Source: Candidatus Roizmanbacteria bacterium RIFCSPHIGHO2_12_FULL_38_13 | GTDB taxonomy: Bacteria; Patescibacteriota; Microgenomatia; UBA1406; GWC2-37-13 | Assembly (NCBI GenBank): GCA_001789555.1 | Contig: MFZZ01000022.1 | Coordinates: 1 to 38,323 of the forward strand | Length of the DNA stretch: 38,323 nucleotides | Direction: 5' to 3' | Shown: piece by piece, positions 9,258 through 16,759 of the stretch | Numbering within the stretch: position 1 is the stretch's first letter | How the letters are laid out: each line of letters opens with the position of its first letter | The notes under the pieces: generated by a model | Seen by the model: the letters and a program-made list of their open reading frames with translations, nothing else | Told to the model about the DNA's origin: nothing | Database searches by the model: none | Made by a program: the position numbers and the translations under genes

Positions 9258-10889
9258 TCAATCTTGATCAATAAAAATTAACAATCTTCCGCACTCAATA
9301 ACTTTTCCGTCCGGATCGGTAAATGAACGATATTTTTGAGGACATAATCCAGAAGAAAGACCGATGCTGCTTGACGATGTAAGTGCGTATCCTACGCTGA
9401 AATCATCACTCTCAACTTTAGCACCATAACCTGGAACTTTACTTGCACCAACCCTATCACCCGTCACTATTTCTCCAGAAATTGTTGAAAACAGTATTTC
9501 TATTTGGCCGACAAATCCTATAAGAACCGCACTTTGTTTTGATGTCAATTTATTACCAATAAATCCTGCATTGTTGGTGACGGCTCCAATAATTTTTTCA
9601 TTAGGCAGTGACGCGTGTGCCCCTTTGGTAGATAGTGAAATTATTGAGCCACTTTGCACATCGGACTTATCAAAAAGTGCTACATATTCGGCAAAATCTG
9701 CTCCACTGGTTTCATATATTACTCCATTTTTGTTTAACCTTATTGATCCAACTTTATCCCCACTAGATTGTTCCGTGGCTCCAGCAAAAAAATCAATGAA
9801 ACTTGAAGACTCTGTTTCTGATGAAGAACCAAGATATAAACCTAAAACGCCTGTATCAAAACTGTCAATATTTGTAATATTTCTAATCGAGGCTACAGAT
9901 GAGTTTGGGTTATTCGCGCTTACCGAAAGTAAATTTGTTGGCTTTAATGTACCTATTCCCAATCTTCCTGAATTTATTAATACATTTGCTCCTGTCGCCG
10001 GCTGTAACATTATATCTCCGCCTATCGGATTATTTGCTTTAAGGAGAATTCTCTGTCCTTCTATATTAAATGTTCCGTCCGTAGAAAATAATGATGGATT
10101 TTCGACATCCAATTTTATTTGACCCTTATCATTAATATAGGGTAAAGATGACTTATCGGTCCCAACTGACATTCCTTCTAGCTTCGCAGCATCTCTTGCG
10201 TAGTTTGCTGTAAAAATTTGATATCTTGGTGCTAATTCCTTGCCTGAACCGATAGTTACCCCAAGATATACTGATTGGTTTGAGTCAAAGATTGATTCTG
10301 CCAAGGGCTTCATCTGACAATCGGCGCCAATTCTTACATTGAAGACGCCGTTATAATCGGGAATAATTCCCTTTGCGCCAATACAAGAACCTGTATACAA
10401 TATTTTTCCTGCTACTGCCGCATCATAAAGTCGAAAAATTATGTCTCTTTTAGATTGCAAAGGTTTTCCGTCTGGTTCACTAATAGTACCTTTAAAAGGA
10501 AGTATTCTGCTTTTCGTATCAATCGATAAATTTGATAAGCTATATAGCTTTCTATAAAGATTAAAGTTTATGAATAGTAAAACAAAAAGAATAATCAAAA
10601 AAGAAAACGTAAAAAATTTCACAAATTTATTACTAAGAGAGTTAAAATAGCTTGTCTTTTCAACAGTTTTAATGTTAGCTTTAATATTTAAGCTTAAGTC
10701 TAAAGAGTCTTCAATTTTTTTAGTAAAATTCTTATAAAAAGTATTACTTATTTGATTATTATCGTTAAGCCACTCAATCCAATTTTTTAACATAAATAAA
10801 CGTTCGTACTTTTTAGAAAAAGATATTTCCTTATCAACCTCGCCTAAATATTTCTCAAGAGTTTCCGTATATTTGCTTTGATTTTTCAT
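9258..10889 (-). CDS. Anchored fibre-like surface protein with G2-type end domain
   Basis: 543 residues from the ATG at 10889. The frame is open upstream to 10970, but those codons cross the promoter and run into the MITE, so they are not coding. The protein has an N-terminal cytoplasmic helical part, a membrane helix at about 94-109, and a domain with LPFKGTISEPDGKPL, FRLYDA, NGVFNVRIGA and TANYARDAAKLEG that is typical of tail-fibre-like proteins. A beta-strand region with GRLGIGTLKPTNLLSV follows, then a C-terminal domain from about 396 (GADFAEYV) that resembles the Peptidase_G2/intramolecular-chaperone end domains of phage fibres. That last domain also resembles the ectodomain of the c-like ATPase protein. 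It is probably a surface adhesin or fibre. Confidence 0.75.
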   Translation of the reverse strand: MKNQSKYTETLEKYLGEVDKEISFSKKYERLFMLKNWIEWLNDNNQISNTFYKNFTKKIEDSLDLSLNIKANIKTVEKTSYFNSLSNKFVKFFTFSFLIILFVLLFINFNLYRKLYSLSNLSIDTKSRILPFKGTISEPDGKPLQSKRDIIFRLYDAAVAGKILYTGSCIGAKGIIPDYNGVFNVRIGADCQMKPLAESIFDSNQSVYLGVTIGSGKELAPRYQIFTANYARDAAKLEGMSVGTDKSSLPYINDKGQIKLDVENPSLFSTDGTFNIEGQRILLKANNPIGGDIMLQPATGANVLINSGRLGIGTLKPTNLLSVSANNPNSSVASIRNITNIDSFDTGVLGLYLGSSSETESSSFIDFFAGATEQSSGDKVGSIRLNKNGVIYETSGADFAEYVALFDKSDVQSGSIISLSTKGAHASLPNEKIIGAVTNNAGFIGNKLTSKQSAVLIGFVGQIEILFSTISGEIVTGDRVGASKVPGYGAKVESDDFSVGYALTSSSSIGLSSGLCPQKYRSFTDPDGKVIECGRLLIFIDQD

Positions 10890-10898
10890 ATTAAGGAA

Positions 10899-10927
10899 AT
10901 AGTACAACCATTTAAAAAAATTGACAA
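10899..10927 (-). promoter_or_regulatory. Promoter of the 9258-10889 fibre gene
   Basis: TTGTCA (10922-10927), a 17-bp spacer and TACTAT (10899-10904) on the minus strand, with the ATG at 10889 nine nt downstream. It decides the start codon. The MITE target duplication begins 8 bp upstream of the -35 box. Confidence 0.65.
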
Positions 10928-10934
10928 TTGTAGA

Positions 10935-10942
10935 TATTGTAG
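10935..10942. repeat. Left target-site duplication of the MITE
   Basis: TATTGTAG directly abuts the left terminal inverted repeat; an identical copy abuts the right one. Confidence 0.8.
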
Positions 10943-11123
10943 GTAAGAGTTCACGCTTCTTGACACACACCTGCCTGCCGCAGGCAGGTTGTCATTCCCG
11001 CAAAGGCGGGAATCCATTCTCCAGACTATTTAAAAAATCTGGATCCCCGACTTAATCGGGGATGACACACAATAATAATTGATATATTATGACAAAGTTT
11101 TGTCAAAGATCGTGAACTCTTAC
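10943..11123. mobile_element. MITE, 181 bp, with 23-bp terminal inverted repeats
   Basis: The ends 10943-10965 and 11101-11123 are inverted copies matching at 20 of 23 positions; the outer 13 bp (GTAAGAGTTCACG) are identical. Directly outside lie identical 8-bp copies of TATTGTAG (10935-10942 and 11124-11131), the signature of a transposase-made target duplication. No coding sequence is inside. The interior holds three GC-rich palindromes: CCTGCCTG..CAGGCAGG near 10971-10990, ATTCCCGC..GCGGGAAT near 10994-11013, and ATCCCCGA..TCGGGGAT near 11043-11063. The last two recur inside tatD. It sits just upstream of the fibre-gene promoter. No autonomous partner is visible in the window. Confidence 0.85.
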
Positions 11124-11131
11124 TATTGTAG
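11124..11131. repeat. Right target-site duplication of the MITE
   Basis: TATTGTAG directly abuts the right terminal inverted repeat and matches the left copy exactly. Confidence 0.8.
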
Positions 11132-11725
11132 ATAAAGTATTTATAACATATAACTTCATAACTTAAAAAAGTTTATACATAAAAATAGGGCTCTATATCA
11201 ATTAATATTTTTAACCTATAAAACTAGTTGCACTAAAATTAGATTATGCTCCAAAATAACTATAAGATAATTATGCTTATATTGATTGTTTCAAAGGGAT
11301 AAATTTTAACTATTTAACATTATTATCAATGAATAATAATTATATTTATACTTGTAGTAATAATTAATTAATATGAATATTTATCATGCATTAATATATA
11401 AGGCTTTGCATAATATTTATCGATATATTTATTATTTATCTAGATAATTATTAACATCTATATAGTAATTAGTTCCGTTTTCTTCTGTTCAACTTTTTGA
11501 TAAGCATTTTGTCATTATTAGAATGACCAAATTAATTATTTATTTAAACTTATACGTGTGTAATTTTTGATTTTAATTTTTTTTGTTTTAGCTGTTTTAG
11601 CTTTCGTAGTTAACATAGACAGAATTTATACTAAATTAGCAAATTGTATTATTAAGTGACAATTATTTTTGTGTTTTAAAAAAAATATTGCTAATCAAAT
11701 TATTGTCGAGCGTTAAATGTATTTA
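11132..11725. other. AT-rich intergenic stretch
   Basis: About 590 bp of very AT-rich DNA with stop codons in all frames and no convincing small gene, tRNA or strong hairpin. Its right end leads into the promoter of the PaaX-like gene. It may be a gene remnant or spacer between the divergent fibre gene and the regulator. Confidence 0.6.
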
Positions 11726-11754
11726 TTGACATAAAAAAAATTATCTGATATTCT
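11726..11754 (+). promoter_or_regulatory. Promoter of the PaaX-like gene
   Basis: Perfect TTGACA at 11726-11731, a 17-bp spacer and TATTCT at 11749-11754. The ATG at 11763 begins 8 nt after the -10 box, so the transcript is probably leaderless; no Shine-Dalgarno is present. Confidence 0.75.
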
Positions 11755-11762
11755 AGTGGTAC

Positions 11763-12512
11763 ATGGCAATAAAAGAAAGACGAACGAAAATTTTACTAGC
11801 ATTACTTCTTATGTCCGGTGAAGACTTTTATTTTGTTAAATTTGACAACGTATTTCTTCCTTCTTTTGATTTAACTTTAAACAGAAAGACACTATCCACA
11901 CTTAAAAACCTTGAAAAAGAGATGCTTATTGAGAAAAATACTGACATAAATCTAAAACATCCAACATATAGATTGACAAGCGAAGGATTTAAGAATGTAA
12001 GTTTAATTTTCCCGGTTTTCCGTTTTACAAAAGATAAATGGGATGGTATTTGGCGAATTTTGTCATACGAGATACCTGAAAAAAAACGTGAACTACGTGA
12101 TCGTCTTCGTCGCGAAGTTGCTAGTTGGGGTCTTGGACCTTGGCATCGTTCATTTTGGTTAACTCCTCATCCGGTAATACCTATTTTAAAAGAACTTATC
12201 ACTGGTGAAGAGAAAACTTATGTCCAAGCATTTGAATCAAGTCATGTATTTGGAGACCGAGAAATATTAATTGAAAAAGTATGGAATAAGTCGCAGCTTG
12301 AGAAAAATTATCGCACTTTGTTTATGAAATGGCACGATATCTTGTCCAAAGATGAAGATAAGATAAAAAAAATGAAGGACGTTGTTAATCACTATGTTGA
12401 TATCTTAAAAGTCGATCCTGGTTTGCCAAAAGAACTTCTCGGTGAAAAGTGGATTGGATTTGAAGCAATCAGTCTTTTTAGAGAGATTAGGGCAATATTG
12501 ATGGATATATGA
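11763..12512 (+). CDS. PaaX-like transcriptional regulator (winged helix plus Cas2-like domain)
   Basis: 249 residues. The N-terminal ~85 residues look like a winged helix (RRTKILLALLLMSGEDFYFV, then TLKNLEKEMLIEK, TYRLTSEGFKNV). Residues near 95-140 hold WDGIWRILSYEIPEKKRELRD followed by RLRREVASWGLGPWHRSFW, the pattern of the PaaX middle domain, which shares the Cas2 ferredoxin-like fold. Such genes in CPR genomes are often labelled Cas2, but there is no CRISPR array or cas gene here and the N-terminal domain argues for a DNA-binding regulator. Its target is unknown. It has its own strong promoter and converges with the next gene with 2 nt between stops. Confidence 0.65.
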   Translation: MAIKERRTKILLALLLMSGEDFYFVKFDNVFLPSFDLTLNRKTLSTLKNLEKEMLIEKNTDINLKHPTYRLTSEGFKNVSLIFPVFRFTKDKWDGIWRILSYEIPEKKRELRDRLRREVASWGLGPWHRSFWLTPHPVIPILKELITGEEKTYVQAFESSHVFGDREILIEKVWNKSQLEKNYRTLFMKWHDILSKDEDKIKKMKDVVNHYVDILKVDPGLPKELLGEKWIGFEAISLFREIRAILMDI

Positions 12513-12514
12513 TG

Positions 12515-13105
12515 TTAATTTAAAAGATATTGTAGTTGGCTATTTTTTTTCACTTCTACTCTATTGAACTTGATTTTATTGACCAAACTTAAGCTAGAGC
12601 TATCATATTCCGGAATAAATACAAGCGTATATTTATCATACTTTACCTTTGATAGCAGTTGAAATGGAGATATCTGTTTCAAGAGAACAAGATAGTTTTG
12701 ATTATTGTTTCTATAGTGAACAAATGAATTGTCGTAGCTAATCTTGTTCCTAGTAAATATATTAACGTCGGTGTTTAAATCTACATTTAATACTTTGTAT
12801 CTCGTGGCTAAATTTGAGACAATCTGACTATCCTTACTATCCGTTAATATCATTTCGATCGTTCGGTCATAAAATGGCATATATTTACCTATGCACCCCA
12901 ATACTTCTTTTTGAGATTTTGGGTTTATAAGGATATCGAACTTATTGTCCAGCCTCATGTAAACAGTTAGTTTACCATCCTCGTTGCACAAGGCTATTAT
13001 CGTTTTTTTTAACTTAATATTAGATATGAAAAAAGTAAATATAACTATGATGCTCACAATGATGGTAGTGAAAAATAAACGATGAGAAATAATTTCTTGT
13101 TGCAT
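12515..13105 (-). CDS. Anchored, metallo-beta-lactamase-like protein lacking the metal motif
   Basis: 196 residues with one membrane helix at about 10-30. The segment DNKFDILINPKSQKEVLGCI and the following GKYMPFYDRTIEMIL match the start of the metallo-beta-lactamase domain of ComEC-type proteins, where one expects ILIDxG, LGKYLPFWDRxIDLVILTHPHADH. Where the HxHxDH metal motif should be, the sequence reads TDSKDSQI, and the protein ends soon after. It is probably a catalytically dead relative or an accessory protein. It lies 7 nt downstream of the LysM/M23 gene on the same strand, so the two are probably co-transcribed. The family call is inference from a short stretch. Confidence 0.5.
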   Translation of the reverse strand: MQQEIISHRLFFTTIIVSIIVIFTFFISNIKLKKTIIALCNEDGKLTVYMRLDNKFDILINPKSQKEVLGCIGKYMPFYDRTIEMILTDSKDSQIVSNLATRYKVLNVDLNTDVNIFTRNKISYDNSFVHYRNNNQNYLVLLKQISPFQLLSKVKYDKYTLVFIPEYDSSSLSLVNKIKFNRVEVKKNSQLQYLLN

Positions 13106-13112
13106 ATAGTAG

Positions 13113-14177
13113 TTACTGCAAGAAATTTAGAGGATTCAAAAGTACGCCACCGGAACGAATCTCAAAATGTAAATGAATTCCTGATGAACGTCCGGTTGAT
13201 CCCATTACCCCTATTCTTTCTCCTTTTGTGACTGCCTGGCCCGCAGAGACTTCAATAGATGAAAGATGTCCATAAAGACTCTGATATCCATTGGCATGAT
13301 CAATAATGATATGACATCCATATCCATAAGCTAGACAAGCGGTATAGGTCACGGTACCTGTGTCTGCAGCTAGTACCGGTGGGCTTGATCCGTTTGCAAT
13401 ATCAACTGCCATATGGTACCAAACCGGATAGGTAGTAATGTTGCCAGAAGCTGGCCATATAAAAGTAGAAGTACCTTGAACACCAGCCTGAATTTGGGCA
13501 AAAAATGAGGTACCGGTGTCTTGTTTTGGAACTGGTTTAATAGTCCCGTCAGGCACATATAAAATCTGCCCTGGTGTCAACTGAAAACTATCTGGATCTG
13601 CAAAATCGTTAAACGGGAAATTTACAATGTTTTGAGCATCAATGTTATATTTTTTTGCTATCGTGTAAATATTGTCTCCTGGAGCAACCTTATGGACCAC
13701 ACCTGTCACCGGTGGAATATCGAGAACATCGCCGGGTTTGATTATCTCTGAACTCAAATCATTAGCCCATTTGATAGTATCAATACTGACGTTAAATTTT
13801 GAGCCAATTGACTCAAGGGTATCACCGGTACGCACGGTATATGGTTCGATTTTATCCCTTGGTTTTAGGGAATAAATTGTTGTCAAAGAGCTTTCATATG
13901 GATCAAAATCTACAGACGAACTTTGGAAGTAAGATTGGCTATCATTAAATGAGCTTTCAAAAGGATTATTTTCAGCAATTACCGGACCGGCTATGAGAAC
14001 AGTTATAAGTAGTAAAAAAAATGAGGTGTTTAAAAATGAGCTTGAATATTTACCTCTTTTAACAATAAGGAGAGCGACAACTATATCTTTTATTTTTTCA
14101 AACTGGGCGCCAAAATGTATAGCTCGTGAAAGGAAATATTTTTTTAAAAATAGAAAAAACCCTTTAAAATCGCTCAT
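13113..14177 (-). CDS. LysM-containing M23 peptidase (cell-wall hydrolase)
   Basis: 354 residues. A basic N-terminus and membrane helix at about 51-68 are followed by two LysM peptidoglycan-binding modules (about 112-156, YTVRTGDTLESIGSKFNVS; about 160-209, HKVAPGDNIYTIAKKYNI) and a C-terminal M23 domain (about 238-350). The M23 metal/catalytic residues are present: His255 and Asp259 (HMAVD), His304 (YGHL), and His335/His337 (HLHFE). It should cut peptide cross-links in peptidoglycan outside the membrane, for growth, division or remodelling. It lies 12 nt downstream of the glutamate dehydrogenase gene and 7 nt before the degenerate metallo-beta-lactamase-like gene. Confidence 0.9.
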   Translation of the reverse strand: MSDFKGFFLFLKKYFLSRAIHFGAQFEKIKDIVVALLIVKRGKYSSSFLNTSFFLLLITVLIAGPVIAENNPFESSFNDSQSYFQSSSVDFDPYESSLTTIYSLKPRDKIEPYTVRTGDTLESIGSKFNVSIDTIKWANDLSSEIIKPGDVLDIPPVTGVVHKVAPGDNIYTIAKKYNIDAQNIVNFPFNDFADPDSFQLTPGQILYVPDGTIKPVPKQDTGTSFFAQIQAGVQGTSTFIWPASGNITTYPVWYHMAVDIANGSSPPVLAADTGTVTYTACLAYGYGCHIIIDHANGYQSLYGHLSSIEVSAGQAVTKGERIGVMGSTGRSSGIHLHFEIRSGGVLLNPLNFLQ

Positions 14178-14189
14178 AAACTAGGTTAT

Positions 14190-15464
14190 TTATAATGCAG
14201 CTACTATCCTTTGAACAGCTACCTGAAATGCAGATTCTGTAAGAGATATGTTTTTTTCCTTCCCGTGTGTCCAAACGTCCGAAAAAGCGGCAACTATAAT
14301 CTTTTCTAGCTCCAGGTTTACTTTCTCTTCAGTCCACCAATATCTTTGTTTTCCTTGAACCCATTCAAGATAAGAGACTATGACTCCCCCGGCATTTGCC
14401 AGCACATCAGGCACGATCAGAACTCCATTTCTTTTTAAATATTCATTGGCCTTTGCAGATACTGGACCATTTGCCATTTCAATAATGATTTTGGCTTTAA
14501 TTTTGGACATATTTTCTGTATTTATTACATTTTCTAGCGCAGCCGGTACTAAAATATCTACTGGCAACTCCAAAAGATCTTCGTTTGAAATTTTTTTACC
14601 TCTTTTACTATCGCAAACTCCATTAACACAATAACATTGTGTCACTGTGGCCAATTCTTTTTTGCAGTTCTGCACAGCATTAAGATCAAATGAATCGTTG
14701 TCGTTTTCGACCAGGATTGCACCTTTAGAATCTGAAATTGCAATGATACGGTGGCCTAGCTGGGATGCAATCAGTGCAAAATAATAACCAACATTCCCAA
14801 ATCCTTGAACTGCAATAGTCATTTTACTTTGATTACCACCGTTCAACCTTTTTAACAATTCCTGTAAAACAAAAACACCACCCCTACCTGTGGCTTCCAT
14901 TCTGCCTAAACTGCCACCATTGGTCACAGGCTTGCCTGTAAATGTTGCCGGGCTTTTTCTGCCGATTATTTTCTCGTATTCTGCAAGCATCCATTTCATT
15001 ATGGTTGGATTTGTATTTACGTCTGGAGCCGGAACATCAATATCCTCGCCAATAACATTGGCAAGTTTTGCCACATAATTTTGTGACAAACGGCGAAGCT
15101 CTCCTTGAGATAAAGTTTTTGGGTTGATGACAACTCCACCCTTGCCGCCACCAAAAGGCAGATTAACAACCGCGGTTTTAATACTCATCAAAGTCGCCAA
15201 GGCCTGAACTTCAGACCGATTGACAGTTTCATGAAAACGAATACCACCTTTATATGGTCCAAGTAAATTGTTGTGTTGAATTCTAAATGCCTTTATGGGA
15301 GTTATACGACCATTGTCTCTTTCTAGATCTAGAGTGACCTCATGAATACTATCTGGTTCAATAATACGATCTATTACATCCTGCTCTATGCCAAGGCTTT
15401 GACAAGTTGAACCAATTATCTCCTTTGCTGTGTTAAGCATCTGCTCTCCATTATTTGCTGACAT
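14190..15464 (-). CDS. gdhA: Glu/Leu/Phe/Val-type (glutamate) dehydrogenase
   Basis: 424 residues, normal for hexameric glutamate dehydrogenases, which interconvert glutamate and 2-oxoglutarate plus ammonia using NAD(P). Substrate and catalytic motifs are present: GPYKGGIRFH (Lys72), Lys96, LPFGGGKGG with Lys108, and DVPAPDVNT with Asp138. The nucleotide-binding GFGNVG is at 221-226. A small insertion with three Cys (CYCVNGVC) lies near residue 262 in the NAD domain. The gene follows thioredoxin reductase by 22 nt on the same strand and precedes the M23 peptidase. A leucine- or phenylalanine-specific member is less likely but cannot be excluded. Confidence 0.88.
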   Translation of the reverse strand: MSANNGEQMLNTAKEIIGSTCQSLGIEQDVIDRIIEPDSIHEVTLDLERDNGRITPIKAFRIQHNNLLGPYKGGIRFHETVNRSEVQALATLMSIKTAVVNLPFGGGKGGVVINPKTLSQGELRRLSQNYVAKLANVIGEDIDVPAPDVNTNPTIMKWMLAEYEKIIGRKSPATFTGKPVTNGGSLGRMEATGRGGVFVLQELLKRLNGGNQSKMTIAVQGFGNVGYYFALIASQLGHRIIAISDSKGAILVENDNDSFDLNAVQNCKKELATVTQCYCVNGVCDSKRGKKISNEDLLELPVDILVPAALENVINTENMSKIKAKIIIEMANGPVSAKANEYLKRNGVLIVPDVLANAGGVIVSYLEWVQGKQRYWWTEEKVNLELEKIIVAAFSDVWTHGKEKNISLTESAFQVAVQRIVAAL

Positions 15465-15486
15465 ATATTTAAATGTATTTATTTAA

Positions 15487-16479
15487 CTAACTAATTGATT
15501 TATTTTCCATGATCCACCGTTCGGCGTCAAGTGCTGCGGCTATCCCCATTCCGGAGGCTGTTCCGGCTTGGCGATAAATGTGATCTACACAGTCACCAGC
15601 TGCAAATACCCCAGGTATCGATGTCATTGTCTGATAGTTAAAGTTGAATTTGTCTAAATCTAGTTCTTTTGATCTAGCTGCTCGGATTGCTGCAAAAGTA
15701 CTGGTTACTATATATCCTTTCTCATCTAGAATGATCTTATCTTTAAAAAGTCCTGTGTCCGGCTTGTGGCCGATTGCAATAAAAAGACCATCTATTGTTA
15801 GATCTCTGATCTCTGATTTCTGATTTTTGATTTTTAGGCCTTCGACCTTGTCTTTTCCTAATACCTCCTCTATTGATGCATTCCAAATTATTTTTATCAC
15901 AGAATTGCCTTTCACACGGGCCTGCATAATCTGTGAGGCTCTAAAACTGTCTCGACGGTGAATAATATAAACTAACTTAGCAAACTTGGTTAATGTCTGC
16001 GCTTCTTCCATAGCTGTATCTCCGCCACCTACTACCGCCACAACTTTATCTTTGAAAAAAAATCCATCACATGTAGCGCACGCTGATACTCCTTTTCCTC
16101 TAAGTCTTTGCTCCGATGGTAAATTAAGCCAGAGCGCTTTTGCACCGGTTGCTATTATCACAGAGTTTGCAGTTACAGTCTTGTCAGAATAATTTAATGT
16201 GAAGGGATTTTTTGTAAAATCAACGGATGAAATATTTTCGTCTATGATTTTTGTGTCAAACTTTTCGGCCTGTTTTCTAAATATATCAATCAGATTTGGT
16301 CCCAGTATATTGGGGTAACCTGGATAGTTTTCTACCTCACTTGTAAGCATGAGCTGGCCGCCCGGAGGCGAGCCTGCGTAAAGCACAGGAGCTAGATCTG
16401 CACGAGAGGTATAAATGGCGGCACTAAGACCCGCCGGACCTCCACCGATTATTGCAACTTTATTGCTTTGAGAGTTCAT
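15487..16479 (-). CDS. trxB: Thioredoxin-disulfide reductase
   Basis: 330 residues. FAD-binding GGGPAG at 12-17, redox pair Cys134/Cys137 in ACATCDG, NADPH motif GGGDTAMEEA, and the C-terminal FAD motif VFAAGD are all present. It transfers electrons from NADPH to thioredoxin. Two segments look inserted relative to the family: a short KNQKSEIRD stretch encoded by a heptanucleotide repeat, and about 27 residues (STFAAIRAARSKELDLDKF onward) just before the VFAAGD motif. It lies downstream of the CsoR-like gene, with a heptamer repeat in the spacer. Confidence 0.93.
   Translation of the reverse strand: MNSQSNKVAIIGGGPAGLSAAIYTSRADLAPVLYAGSPPGGQLMLTSEVENYPGYPNILGPNLIDIFRKQAEKFDTKIIDENISSVDFTKNPFTLNYSDKTVTANSVIIATGAKALWLNLPSEQRLRGKGVSACATCDGFFFKDKVVAVVGGGDTAMEEAQTLTKFAKLVYIIHRRDSFRASQIMQARVKGNSVIKIIWNASIEEVLGKDKVEGLKIKNQKSEIRDLTIDGLFIAIGHKPDTGLFKDKIILDEKGYIVTSTFAAIRAARSKELDLDKFNFNYQTMTSIPGVFAAGDCVDHIYRQAGTASGMGIAAALDAERWIMENKSIS
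15798..15832. repeat. Heptanucleotide tandem repeat inside trxB
   Basis: Five consecutive 7-bp units on the plus strand: TTAGATC, TCTGATC, TCTGATT, TCTGATT, TTTGATT. They encode the low-complexity KNQKSEIRD-type loop of thioredoxin reductase on the minus strand. Confidence 0.75.
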
Positions 16480-16483
16480 ATGT

Positions 16484-16504
16484 AAAGGTCAAAGGTCAAA
16501 GGTC
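16484..16504. repeat. Heptanucleotide tandem repeat between trxB and csoR-like gene
   Basis: Three perfect copies of AAAGGTC. The stop codon of the CsoR-like gene (16496-16498) lies inside the repeat, so copy-number change could alter the end of that protein or the spacing to trxB. Confidence 0.85.
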
Positions 16505-16759
16505 AATCGCCCGTTTTATCATGTCCTTTAACTGCTTTGTTTTATTTTCCTCAAACGAACGATCCATGTAATAAAAAATTATTTCCTTTGAAAGGCTATC
16601 TATTGCTTTTTTTACTGCAGAGACCTGCTGGAGTATCTCGGCACAGTCGCGATTTTCTTTAACCATCTTTTGTATTCCTCGCATCTGACCTAAGATACGA
16701 CCCACACGTTTATCAAGTGACTCCATAGTAAGTTTAAGTATATAACATGGTACCATCAT
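16496..16759 (-). CDS. CsoR/RcnR-family (DUF156) regulator lacking usual ligands
   Basis: 87 residues from the ATG at 16759, which overlaps the rho stop (ATGA), so translation is probably coupled. An in-frame ATG at 16726 (MESLDKRVGR) fits the usual family N-terminus and may be the real start. KRVGRILGQMRGIQKMV and the Cys in NRDCAEILQQ match this all-helical tetrameric family of metal- or formaldehyde-sensing repressors. The His and second Cys expected on the next helix are absent (EIIFYYMDRSFEE instead), so Cu(I) sensing by the usual Cys-His-Cys set is unlikely. It may sense something else, perhaps redox state, given trxB downstream; that is inference. Confidence 0.8.
   Translation of the reverse strand: MMVPCYILKLTMESLDKRVGRILGQMRGIQKMVKENRDCAEILQQVSAVKKAIDSLSKEIIFYYMDRSFEENKTKQLKDMIKRAIDL

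Noticed and set aside
9571-10122. 183-residue frame on the plus strand
   Set aside because: Antisense to the well-supported fibre-like gene with recognisable domains on the minus strand.
10890-10970. 27-residue N-terminal extension of the fibre protein
   Set aside because: These codons lie over the promoter and the MITE end, so they are not part of the gene.
11763-12512. Cas2 and a CRISPR system
   Set aside because: Only the Cas2-like fold of PaaX proteins; an extra winged helix is present and there is no repeat-spacer array or other cas gene in the window.
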